A stretch of DNA of 64,000 nucleotides from Bimastos eiseni (Eukaryota; Annelida; Clitellata; Crassiclitellata; Lumbricidae), in contig OY365814.1 of assembly GCA_959347315.1 (NCBI GenBank), positions 3,089,661 to 3,153,660 of the forward strand, given 5' to 3'. The notes beneath the pieces were generated by a model. That model was given only the letters and a program-made list of their open reading frames with translations, was not told the origin of the DNA and made no database searches. Both the position numbers and the translations under genes were made by a program. Shown piece after piece: positions 22,101 through 31,859 of this stretch (its first letter is position 1; the number at the start of each line of letters is the position of its first letter).

Positions 22101-25100
22101 CGACATTTGCACTTGGACACAATGTACGTCTCTCCGCATCGCGTCATACATTTCATGTATGTGTAGTTTTCCGTCTGACGACAGTCACCATATGGTGCCG
22201 GCAACATAGACAGCTACAAAGAAACAAGCAGAGATAAGTAAGTAAAGTGCATTCTTTATCACCGCCTCAGTCTGCAAAAGGTACTACGGGTACACGACAA
22301 AAACAAAAAACAATAGTATTAATATAAAAGTTATATAAATTTTAGAAATAAAGTGTTCATTTCAGAAACATCATCTGGAGTGATTAGAACGCAACCCGAG
22401 AGATGGTGTTGGCGCCAGACCCAATCGGGTCGATAGCGCCATCGTGTGAAGGCGCTGGCTCCGAAATGTTGACGTCATAGAGTTGGAATTGGAAGCGAAC
22501 GGGGCGAAGTCGGCCAACCGAGGGCAATCGTCGATATCATTTGGTTAGGTAGCGTCGGTAAAATGTAGAGGCTCGATTTCGGTTGAAGCTGCAAATTAGA
22601 CGATCTGCGCAAGTGAACACTGTCCAACGACCGAAAGACGATATCAATAATCCGATCTTCCAAGATGGCGTCGGGGAAAGACGCACGGGGGTTTCAGGTA
22701 TAGGTCACTGGCAGTGTGCCAACGTTACGAGGGCGAATGAAATTTGTAGTTTTCTCACAAAACGATGCGTAAAATGGTAGAAAAGTTGAGCGTCACTTAC
22801 CAGGAACAGATAACGGTAATCCTGTAGTTTAGGGTATTTTATTTCACAAAAGTTTCATCAGAAGAAATAACGCATTTAATTATTTGGCATTAATAGATGT
22901 CGAGCTGTAGCTCAAATGGAGACGGGATCTATGAAAAACTATAATGCGCAAGTAGAAACTGAATCGATGAAAGAAATTATGCTGAAATGAAAGTCGGATC
23001 GGTGAAAATATCATGCTTGATTGATGCGAGAATGTTGTAAAGATGGACGTGGAATAACATAACATACTCTTCATTGCATCAAACGAGCAAAATATAAGAA
23101 GATACAGGTAGAAATAATTGAATACAATGGGAGACACCTAAAGAGGCAAAAGAGGATCCGCTGATAAGAACACATAAAATTAATAAGCATTAAACAAAAC
23201 TTTCAAGTTACACAAGAGGCAGGATCACAAAGAGTGAAAAAATAAAAAAGAGAAACATACGCTAGCAGCAGTAGCCTACTTAAACTAGTTAAATAAAATT
23301 GCACACTAAACGGCCATTCGGGTAAAGAGGTTAGGGTAATACTAATATTACATAAACATTTACATGGAGACATGAGTAACCAAGTACCTACGAAGATGAG
23401 CCTTAAATGTTAACTGAGTATGAAGATTTTTTAATGCCGTAGGTAATGAATTCCAGAAAGAAGGATCAACATTTTCTTAAAGAGAATCCTCGGGCGTTAA
23501 TACGATAGCGAATTGGTTGAGGTTATCAGGGAATCGATGTAAACAAGGCCGTGTATCCGATTGATGAAAATAAATATACCAAAATGGAAGTTGGATTGAT
23601 GAAAACGAATGTACTTAAATGGAAACTGGATCGACGAAGAGAAATACGCATGAATGGAAGCTGGATCGGCGAAAATGGCATGCATAAATAGAAGTTCGAT
23701 TGATGACAAAATGGCGTCGGGATGAAATCTAGTGTAATTTCTGATCAACATGTTGTTTGACGAAATACTCTAAAACACACTTTAAGAATTCTTTTTATAG
23801 ACTCAGCTTCCATTTAAAGCATCATTATTATCATTAATTCAGTTTCTACTTACAAAATACATGATATAATGAAGGAAATAATTAAAGACGCTAAAATATA
23901 GGATAAGACCTGAACAAAAAGTAAATGCCCTAAGCTACAGCATATCCAAAGTTGGCCGAAAAAATCCAAGCCCAGGCGCCAAAAACCGACATAGACTGAT
24001 CAACCGCAAATTATATATTTGCGAACTACAAGACCAGCCACCTAGCGAACTTATAGTTAGGTTAGTTACAGTTTAACGATAGTGTGTGATAACAGATATT
24101 ACTAGCGTCGCCCTCCCCTTTATTCACGCTTGGGACTGGCGCTGCTGGACAAACGAAGACTTTATCGTGAGCATTCAAAAAGAAATCCCAGTTCCTTCAA
24201 CCTATCACAACACAGATCACATATTTAGCAGTCATTGTCCCGCACCCAATAAGAATTGTCGTTTCTAATCGTTAATAATTCGTGTTTATCGACCTTAATT
24301 GAAAGAAGGAAAAACAGTCTCCATTACGTTAACGACAAAAAGAAATAACTTCCTAAAATGCTTCCAACTGTTCTACTCATTTACGTTTATTAATACAGCG
24401 CAAACTACTGGACCCCGTTCTTCCGAAGGTTCGATGGTCCGACGATCAACGGTCGGAGAAGTTATATTAATGAAGCTTATTGTTACCAAAATATAACTTT
24501 GTTTGATGAAAACTACCCTAGCTTAAATGGAAGCTTGAGGAAAATTATCTTTGCTTAATTAAACGGAAGATGGATTGATGAGAAATGTTACAACGTAGGC
24601 CTACAATGTAAGGTGAAGGTAGACTAGTGGTGAACACAATGGGACGCAGGTGCCTAGATCGAGACGCATAGGTTGACTTCTTTCCTTCTTTCGCTAGGCG
24701 GCGACGTTTGTAAAAATGAAATGCATAGCGTAATGAGAACCATGCGTACTGCCGACAGCTACAATCGAATCCCGAAATAGCCGTCATCATTCGCTCTTAC
24801 TGTGTTTGTAATCATGCTGCGTTTTGTCGGTTTTAAATTAAACGAAGATTATCATTAAGATTATTATTATTATCGATCCAGCTTACATTTAAATATATTT
24901 AGTTTCATCACACCCAACTTATACTAAGGTATGATTATTTTCGTCACATCAAGCTGCTACTTAAGCACGAATCTTTCATCAATCCAGCTTCCATTTAGAC
25001 AGATTTATTTTCATAAGATCCAGCTTCTACTCACAGGATATTAACTATGAAGCAATTAATCCTAAATACGCTGAACTACAATTTCACCTGGTGAGTTACT

Positions 25101-28100
25101 CGCTTAATCAGCATAATAATAGTCCCGAATTGTGTGTTTTCGCCGAATTGTCCTAGCACCAACCGTCATATTAAAGACAGTTAGTGTTTCTTGAGAAACA
25201 CGCATAATCTCATGCATGTGCATCAGAGCAGGAGAGAGGTATACTCATAGAATTGCCTTGAACCACAGATAAGAGAGCAACTCTGAGCTGCATTGCTTGT
25301 TTTTATGTTGTTTCTGGACTTGAAATGTTAGATTTGTGGTTAATTACTTAATATGCTAATGTATGCAATATAGTCGCTGAGGACAAATTTAGACGGACGA
25401 CTCCAACAACGCAGAGTAAATTCTCATGTTGAGCAGTAAAACATCTTTTTGCTGAGGTCAATTGCACAAGTAGGAATAGGAAGATGAACAGTTTCAAGCA
25501 TTCTCAGTGATGCTGCAACCTATTTGGGATTTTCATAGAAATTGCTGGTGGTCCACAATAATAAGGGTGAGTCAGCCGAAAGCCAAGACTTTTCCAACAA
25601 TAACAAATGACGCTTAAAGACGAGTTAATATTATGCAGGAAAGTAGCCTGTCAGATATTAAGCTGATCGGATCGATAATAAGGTAAGCGATGAAGTGAAT
25701 AAAAAAATTCTGACGTTTAACTTACATTTCTAAGTGAGAATGAAATTGACGATGAAACGCCAACTCCAACTCTGAATCCTACGGAGGTCATCAAAGGAGC
25801 ATCCTTTTCATCGTGCAACACAACCTACAGAAAACCATGATCTAAACAAGTGGTTCCTAATATCGTGGTCCGCGGACCACTGGTGTACAGAAGTGAAGGA
25901 ACGAGCGACGAGAGAGGCCCGGAAGAGAAGAATCAAGATGAAAGACTCTGGCTTAAACGAATTGGAAAATCATATCTTGCTACCAGATTGTTACCAGAGC
26001 AGCAACCGTGTTCGATAACTTTTTTAGAAGACCGAAGCAGAAGTCATTGATACTGGTTAACAGCTGGTTGACATGAAAAATCGCAATGGTCAGTAAATAT
26101 TACAAAAATTCTTAATAATTAATCAATCAAAATGAAAGCAATATGAGTATGGGAGTGCAGATATTATGTGAAACTTTGCACATTAAACTGGCCAACCCTG
26201 AATCCACTGCCCGGAGAATTGGCAAGAAGACAATCAGACTGATTGAACCACAGGGCAAGGCGCAGTCCATAATTGGCTCCAGGTTGCGTTGTCACGTATT
26301 TTGCTGGAGCTAAACCACAAGAAAATACTTGAATGCTATTAGTAAATTTATCACAAATAAATGAAACGTCTCCAGCAATAATGAAATTAGTAACGTAAGA
26401 CAACTCAGTTTTTTGTACATGTTGGTCCGTCAATTGTTAACGATCCAACCACGGTCTTGAACCCTTTCATCTTTCACTCTCACATTTCTCCGCCTTTTCG
26501 TCACCTCATCATTCCAGTTAGCAAATCACTCCACAGCCACTTCTGTCCCATCTCTTTTGAGTTAATACACTCCACTATCAAGTCAAATAATCCAATCGGT
26601 GAACTCACCAAAACCTCAACTCTTGCTATGAACTTGTGATGAGGACTATGGTTACGATATTAGGCCTAATCGGTTAAACAATTTAACCATAGCATCGCGT
26701 GTGGACTATTTCTTATAAATATTAAATCGCATTAATTAAGGTGTGTAAAATAAGCAAAGAAATCAGCAACGTTAGCCTTCTATCAATATACACCTTTGAG
26801 GAGTTTCGTCGTCACTAAATCGTACAAAAAGACAAAAGAAATGTATTAAAATTAATGAGGAATCGCAAGCGTCGTAATAACGCATTTCCTTTACTTTTGG
26901 TGTAATCTTTAATCTTCAATCTTCAATCGTTGGTGTTTCATTTAGTGGTCGCAACACACATCAAGACAATGTTAGATGTAGATTTTGATGGGCGTAACCA
27001 CAAACAATCTCTGAAAATTGTATTCTGTTAATCAACCAGGCTAGGCTGGAACTTCGTGTACACTATAGGCCTACATTGTAGTAGTTGGATATTTATTTTT
27101 AACATAGGTTAAATGTCGCTATTCTTGGTTTCTAAACACTGTAAATTCTGTAATATGACTACCTGGGTTGAATGTGAAGCAGTATCCCAATTCAGTTATA
27201 ATCGTCTTAAATGAATCATTCAAATGACAGGGTACATTCCCGAATGAACACTGAAATATAATTATTAGCCATTCTCATTACAACGAGTTTGAATTGCTAG
27301 GATAACAAGAAAGTAGCGAATTCAGATTCAATAAGACCCAAAATCAGTGCTTAAAGTGTAAAAAAAGAAGTGTCTGGATGCTAGTGTCAAAAAGTTAAGA
27401 CCTAAAGATTGCAAAGTCGGATCACCAACATAAGTTGACTACAAATGGTCCATTGTATTCGATAAAAAAAGAAGTTGGTTTGATGATATTATTGATGCTG
27501 GAATAGAAGTTGGATTTGTGAACGAAATTCTTTCATAACAGATGCTATTTAGATGAATATAATGCCTGCTGAAAAGAAAGTTGGATTATTGACAAGAATA
27601 TTTGCCCAAATAGAATTTGAATTAATGAAAATAGTTCTTACTGATGCCGATGCTCGATGTACAGGCATTATTATTATCAATTCAAAATTCAGATAGCATT
27701 CGTCATCTTTTTGTCCATTAACCATCAGAGCGTCGTCAACTACTTGTTGGTGAACTATTTATTGTAACTTAAATGTACATAGAATTACTTATCCTTGTGA
27801 AATTGTCAACAAGGGGCTATTGGCACCGGCAGCGCTTTAAAAGTTGGGGTAATAAAGTGCGAAAAAAATTTCTCCTCTGTTACGAGTGCCCCAATTATTT
27901 ACAGAGAGCTGTGTCTCTTTGCAGAGGAATGTGCTCTAGTCAATATTGAGCTAGAATTGAATTTAGTCTGCATAGAATATAAAAAGTTTGTCAAACAAAA
28001 AACAACTACAGATAGACTGAGAGACCAATGCCCCGAGAGTTGCTAAAATAACTTCTGCCAAGCAGCCTCTTAAGTTGATGTGGTTCAGTATTTCCTAACA

Positions 28101-28799
28101 CATCGTGGATCGTAAGCCGTGTTGCATCTGAGGTGTACCTGAGCTGCACCTGAATTGCACCTGCATCTGCACCTGAGCTGTACCATAACTGAACCTGCAT
28201 CTGCACCTGAGCTGCACCTGAGCTGTACCTGAGCTGCACCAGAACTGAACCTCCATCTGTCCTCAAGTTGCACTTTAATTGCACCTGCATCTGCACCTGA
28301 GCTGCATCTGAACTGCACTTGATTTGCTCCTGGACTGCACATACATGTGCACTTGAACTGCACCTGAACTGCACCTGACGCTCACCTGAACTGCATATAT
28401 ATATCCAGTGCAATCCGATTAAAAGCAGCGGAATATTATGATCTTACCTCTATCAGCGCTTCATCCATCTTAATGAGTGTATTCTGGTAAACGAACTCCC
28501 AATCCACATTCTGTGGGATCTTCACTCCTGCCTGAACACCAATGTCTCCGATGACTTTCTGAACACCAGTGACTCCCATGTCTATGATTGTCGGGACTTT
28601 GAGTTTGGCGAGATCTTGAAATAGCGGGCCTTAAACAGTTTGAGATTGCTTTAACAAGAATACAATTGTCGAAATTGAAGCAAACAAAAGATTCAAATCA
28701 CTATGATGACAGTTCGATGGATAAATCATAAAACAAACGTAGAATGCTAATTCCACACATTTTGTGATAAGCATGGACAATAAACACCTGTGGTTGCCA

Positions 28800-28892
<93 letters not shown>

Positions 28893-29197
28893 GTTTCACA
28901 TTATGCTGTTATCGCCCATGATGAGCTAATGGAGTGTTGGCAATGTCCCGAAGAGGCAGACTGCGTTCCCACGCTGAAGAACAACTGAGATACGTTGGAA
29001 CAGAAATGACGTCTCCATTGGATCGTGGGTTGCAGCACTCGTTCGACTACCCAACTCTGAGATGAACTGCAGTCCTTCACTGCTCCAAGCGCCGCCGGAT
29101 TCCAAGGAGAGGGCTACGAAGTCGTGGGTGTTGGTTATGGTGGAATACTTGGCCCTCTTCGTCTTAGCTGCGCGTTCGGCTGCTTCGCCAGCATATT

Positions 29198-29228
<31 letters not shown>

Positions 29229-30124
29229 TTACTACTATTATTATTATTACTATTATTACTATTATTATTATTATTATTATTATTTATTATTATTGTTATT
29301 GTTGTTATTAGTGTCATTGTTATTAATGTCATTGTTATTATTGTTATAATAATAATTATTATTATTATTGTTATTATTATTATCATTATTATTGTTATTA
29401 TTAGTGTCATTGTTATTAGTGTCATTGTTATTATTGTTATAATAATAATAATAATTATTATTGTTATTATTATTACTATCATTATTATTATTATTACTAT
29501 CAATATTAATATTATTATTATTATTATTAATGTCATTGTAATTATTGTTATAATTATTATTGTTGTTTTAGGTTTTCGACCCCATCGAAATTATTATTTT
29601 TATCATTATTATTAATATTATTATTATTATTGTTATTACCATTGTTATTTTTATTATTAGTATTATTTATTGAGAAAGAAAACAATCTGACATAAATGCA
29701 GAAATTCTAACATGAGTGACGGTATAAAAATGTTTTAGTAATTTTCGTCCGAGGTAATATTATTATTTACTCTGTCGATCAACAAATGAACCAGCGAAAG
29801 CGACGGTGTTAAATCGTTGAATAATAACGGTCAGTCACTGGAATAGTAAGATTGTTTCCTTCGTTTCTTCTGTCGCCTTGGTCAGATGTCTGCCTAAGTC
29901 AGTGATGAGCAAGAGGCCTCTGGAATTGATGGGGCCTAAAGTTTCAAGCGCCAGTGGGACGAAGCTTTGTGAGGCTTGCAGGGCCTGATATTTTTAGGTC
30001 TTTCTGGTGTCCGCTATTTCCCTCGCTGCTCCTACGGCCTCAGCTGTTGCTTGCTGATAGGACGGTGCCAGTGTGTCGACGTTTTTTTTTTGTTATTGTT
30101 ATTATTATTATAATAATACCGGTA

Positions 30125-30163
<39 letters not shown>

Positions 30164-30165
30164 TA

Positions 30166-30215
<50 letters not shown>

Positions 30216-31854
30216 GTTATCCCGTGAAGAATCACGGATTGGAAAATATAGTAGCCCACGATTCAACCCATTTCCTCCAATTGCATAAAAAGACTACAAC
30301 TTGACCCCCGAAGGCAACTAAATTCATCGGCCGTCGAACTGTCAGTGAAACGCCCTCTGAACAATTTTGTTTACACCCTTATAATTATTAGTAACGGCGA
30401 TTCAACCGATTCAAAATCGACTTTTCATCCAATAAGTGTGCATTTCATGATAATAACTGCAAATATACTTACATTACACAATGTATTTAATTCAAATAGC
30501 TGCTATTGTAGTTACACAGACGTGAATAAAACGTTCTTGAGACTCGAATCTGAACTAACTAACTCGTAAAATAACTCGTAAACAATGGCCTAGGCAATGG
30601 CTTGCGGCGCTGTCCAATCGCGCGCCATCGGACACACACACGTAGGTCACGTGATTTAGGTAATTATTAGTTTAGGATTATTATTTATTTTATCATTATT
30701 ATTATTAATAATATTACTTCATATTATTATTATTTTTTTCATCAGGGTTTTTAATGTAAATTAGTGATGATGTCGTCCGGAGTAGCCCTACTCGTTGGAC
30801 TCCTCTCCTGAGCAGCGAAAGTTCACCTGAAAGCAACAGCGTTGTAGCGTTGAATAGTCATCGAGTTACGCTGGTAGAGAAAAGTCGTCTCCCTCTGCTC
30901 CCCAGTGACGGCGTTCAGTTTGTGTCCGAGTTCTGAAAGGAAACTTTGGCCTTCGGAATTGATTGGGCCAAAGGTTTCCAATGCCACCGGTGTGAAGACG
31001 TACGTGGCGGCTAGCTCGGCGTATTTCTGAGTTTTGAGGTTCGCCGCCCTCTCGGCCGCTGCGCCCGCTCTTTGTGACGTTTCTGGCAGATACGAAATTG
31101 CCATTGTATATGATACTGTTGCGTCCCATATCAAACACCGCCCTGCCCGCCATGGTATATGAGTGAGTCCGTCTGGTCTTTTTCCATCAGATCGGGTCAA
31201 GCCCATCGGCTCTTTGACAATGGGTATCCCTGCACGGATTAGACTCCGTTCAGGGCCGAGTGTCTGGGCCAGCGTCCCAGGTCCAGGCCACATGAGAGAC
31301 CGTGATATTCGTTTCCCTCGACCAGGGCACCGCATGGGCAGCAATGACGTAAACAGACGGGTAACCCAAGTCTGTAACCCGCCATATTAATTATTATATT
31401 ATTATTGTTATTATTATTCAAAAAAGCAACACACTTGCTGATACATACAAGTTATGTCCTAATTCATATGGATTTACAATTTAGATGAAAATCAAATAAA
31501 AGTGAATTACTTACCGAATGATAGGACAGCTTTTCTGCTGATCAAGTTCTCGGAGCATATCGTTATCGAAGGGAAGCGTAGAGATCGATTGTAAGCCACT
31601 GTATAGCTGACAGTGGTTGGATATTTCAAATAATACGATGTGTGATCGTAAATCTGAAAGACCATGAAACCTGTTCCGAAGAGTAGAAGCATCGTCCAAA
31701 CAACCTTACGGATTAAGGAACCGATTTTGTGGTCTGATTGTTTGACCAAATAAGACAACCCAACAACCGATACTTCTTCTGCAAAGATTTCCATCCTACG
31801 TCTCACGATCATTGTCATCATACCACAGAAACTGGTACCATTATTGCCTTGCAT
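18664..31854 (-). CDS. DEG/ENaC family cation channel, gene A (seven exons)
   Basis: Exons on the minus strand are 31854-31515, 28629-28448, 27250-27163, 26309-26197, 25824-25726, 22213-22072 and 19133-18664. Joining them gives roughly 490 residues with the family architecture: intracellular N-terminus, TM1, cysteine-rich extracellular domain and TM2 with selectivity filter. Such subunits form trimeric, amiloride-type sodium or proton/peptide-gated channels in the plasma membrane. Phases agree across junctions 1-5. Exon 4 has a poor donor, and junction 6/7 has a stop if the first-choice sites are used. The filter reads G-C-T instead of G/S-x-S and the HG motif reads VG. The paralogue (gene B) is at 54.35-59.75 kb. 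It may be functional or recently decaying. Confidence 0.85.
19606..20436. mobile_element. MITE with Harbinger-like ends, in gene A intron 6
   Basis: The ends are GGGGTCGTTCACATATTACA and the complement GGGACCGTTCACATATTATA. They match in about 22 of 25 bases and are flanked by TAA on both sides (19603-19605 and 20437-20439). A 3-bp TAA duplication fits PIF/Harbinger. The interior (0.83 kb, CCCCACCC-rich near both ends) has no transposase. Confidence 0.75.
20615..20896. repeat. CT-rich tract, TTTAATT tract and 80-bp hairpin
   Basis: A TCTCTGTCTC-type tract (about 20615-20662) and a TTTAATT tract (20745-20815) are followed by an inverted repeat. Its arms TAATTTAAGTTTAGCC (20817-20832) and the complement (20881-20896) are 16 bases each, with a second small stem inside. 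It could be a tiny MITE. Confidence 0.7.
21180..21840. other. unassigned, more GC-rich intronic block
   Basis: Two overlapping minus-strand frames (21809-21429 and 21840-21592) are open for 80-126 codons. They match no family I recognise, lack flanking splice logic with gene A and overlap in different phases. A repeat or an unrecognised element is more likely than an exon. Confidence 0.3.
22072..22213 (-). CDS. gene A exon 6: second cysteine cluster
   Basis: The exon begins after CTTTGTAG and encodes LSMLPAPYGDC ... YMKCMTRCGETYIVSKCKC, the family motif L-P-x-P-Y-G-x-C ... C-x3-C ... C-x-C. The 3' end is uncertain. Donor GTAGGC at 22072 leaves phase 1, but joined to the nearest acceptor (19127) it makes TAA. 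It is open if the acceptor six bases upstream (19133) is used, or if donor GTAATT at 22057 is used. Gene B's counterpart is clean. Confidence 0.75.
22880..25040. repeat. 35-bp-family minisatellite clusters in gene A intron 5
   Basis: Clusters at about 22920-23040, 23490-23720 and 24490-24585 read GAAGCTGGATTGATGAAAA plus a variable NNATNATGCTTAAAT part. A cluster at 24880-25030 reads the complement (ATCAATCCAGCTTCCATTTA). The units are degenerate. The same unit occurs at 6.2, 27.5, 38.6-39.7 and 57.3 kb. Apparent minus-strand frames rich in FHQS-type peptides are by-products of the repeat. Confidence 0.7.
25726..25824 (-). CDS. gene A exon 5: VVLHD segment
   Basis: The 99-base exon CTGTAG|GTTGTG ... 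AGAAAT|GTAAGT encodes VVLHDEKDAPLM and GFRVGVGVSSSISFSLRN, the family motif V-x-(I/L)-H-D ... P. Length and phases equal gene B exon 5, and both splice sites are good. Confidence 0.9.
26197..26309 (-). CDS. gene A exon 4: palm/beta-ball segment
   Basis: It encodes YVTTQPGANYGLRLALW and then NQSDCLL ... GFR, the conserved G-x-x-x-G-L-x-L segment. It starts after TGGTTTAG (a CTCCAG six bases later also fits). By length equality with gene B (113 bases) it ends at GGATTCAGG|GTTGGC, where the donor is poor: gene B has GTATGT at this point. The frame otherwise continues 11 codons to a TAA. Confidence 0.8.
27163..27250 (-). CDS. gene A exon 3: first extracellular cysteine cluster
   Basis: The 88-base exon runs from TTTCAG|TGTTCA to CAACCCAG|GTAGTC. 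It encodes CSFGNVPC ... ELGYCFTFNPG, matching the DEG/ENaC C-x-F-x3-P-C and G-x-C-x-x-F-N motifs. Length and phase are identical to gene B exon 3. Confidence 0.9.
27440..27650. repeat. 35-bp-family minisatellite, short cluster in gene A intron 2
   Basis: Four or five degenerate units (AGAAGTTGG-TTTGATGA... TTGATGCTGG..) have the same consensus as the larger arrays. Confidence 0.55.
28128..28395. repeat. 11-bp minisatellite rich in CACCTG/CAGGTG, in gene A intron 2
   Basis: The unit CTGCACCTGAG is repeated about 24 times with variants (CTGCATCTGAA, CTGTACCTGAG). Ten copies of CACCTG are intact. On the gene's sense strand each reads CAGGTG, an E-box and also a splice-donor-like string. The array starts about 50 bases after the exon 2 donor. 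Open frames through it (for example 28413-28006) encode only a repetitive QVQLRCSSGA-type peptide and are rejected as coding. Confidence 0.9.
28448..28629 (-). CDS. gene A exon 2: extracellular finger region
   Basis: Acceptor TTTAAG|GC completes a Gly codon with exon 1, and the exon ends GATAGAG|GTAAGA in phase 0 (60 codons). The product begins PLFQDLAKLKVP and aligns residue for residue at its start with gene B exon 2. The interior has diverged strongly, as expected for the finger domain. An alternative acceptor (TTTCAAG, four codons later) would also keep frame, but the gene B alignment favours the first. Confidence 0.8.
28797..28893. repeat. (ATT)n microsatellite
   Basis: About 30 ATT units with one interruption near 28856. 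It abuts the 3' end of the retroelement fragment at 28894-29193. Confidence 0.95.
28894..29193 (-). mobile_element. 5'-truncated non-LTR retroelement, endonuclease C-terminus, copy 2
   Basis: Minus strand: nearly identical over 300 bases to 58615-58925 on the plus strand (about three differences). It encodes AGEAAERAAKTKRAKYST and onward to QRISVVLQRGNAVCLFGTLP and a stop, then the same 3' UTR ending CATAATG-GAAACATATAT. (TAA)n on its own strand flanks both the 3' end and the truncation point, suggesting insertion into the microsatellite. Confidence 0.8.
29194..29690. repeat. long impure (ATT)n microsatellite
   Basis: Nearly 500 bases of ATT with GTT, ATC and AAT interruptions, including a repeated GTCATTGTTATTA higher-order unit. 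Long open frames of Ile/Leu/Asn here are artefacts. Confidence 0.95.
29770..30088 (-). mobile_element. 5'-truncated non-LTR retroelement fragment, copy 4, decayed
   Basis: On the minus strand a broken frame begins VDTLAPSY and continues VPLALETLGPINS, then LGRHLTKATEETKET and VIIQRFNTVAF. It has several stops. This is the same endonuclease C-terminus as copies 1-3 but an older lineage. TTA-type microsatellite lies on both sides. Confidence 0.65.
30089..30216. repeat. (ATT)n microsatellite
   Basis: Nearly pure ATT with a GGTAATTATT interruption, adjoining the truncation point of copy 4. Confidence 0.95.
30735..31384 (-). mobile_element. 5'-truncated non-LTR retroelement with CCHC and restriction-like endonuclease, copy 3
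   Basis: The minus strand opens with CPCGALVEGNEYHGLSC and RWPRHSALN, a Cys-Cys-His-Cys motif, and after a frameshift continues GKRPDGLTHIPW ... LIWDATV. The PD ... D spacing fits the PD-(D/E)xK endonuclease at the C-terminus of R2/R4/NeSL/Hero-type non-LTR elements. It ends near QRYNAVAFR and a 3' UTR that runs into ATT-rich sequence. ATT tracts flank both sides. Sequence and 3' UTR differ from copies 1 and 2, so this is another subfamily. Confidence 0.75.
31515..31854 (-). CDS. gene A exon 1: N-terminus and TM1
   Basis: ATG at 31854-31852 is the first in-frame Met after a TAG at 31935-31933. The 26 open codons between could belong to an upstream exon instead. Residues 24-34 (FAEEVSVVGLS) correspond to the gating HG motif, with Val in place of His. 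TM1 is about residues 50-68, followed by the conserved post-TM1 motif FPSITIC at 94-100. The exon ends ATTCG|GTAAGT, a strong donor, leaving one base (phase 1). Confidence 0.85.
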
Positions 31855-31859
31855 CTTGT

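Noticed and set aside
28006..28413. 135-codon minus-strand frame with QVQLRCSSGA repeats
   Set aside because: It is the translation of an 11-bp minisatellite in an intron; all frames are open because the unit lacks stops.
28631..30304. Long open frames of Ile, Leu, Asn or Tyr runs on both strands
   Set aside because: They are translations of ATT/AAT microsatellites; composition and phase follow the repeat, not a protein.
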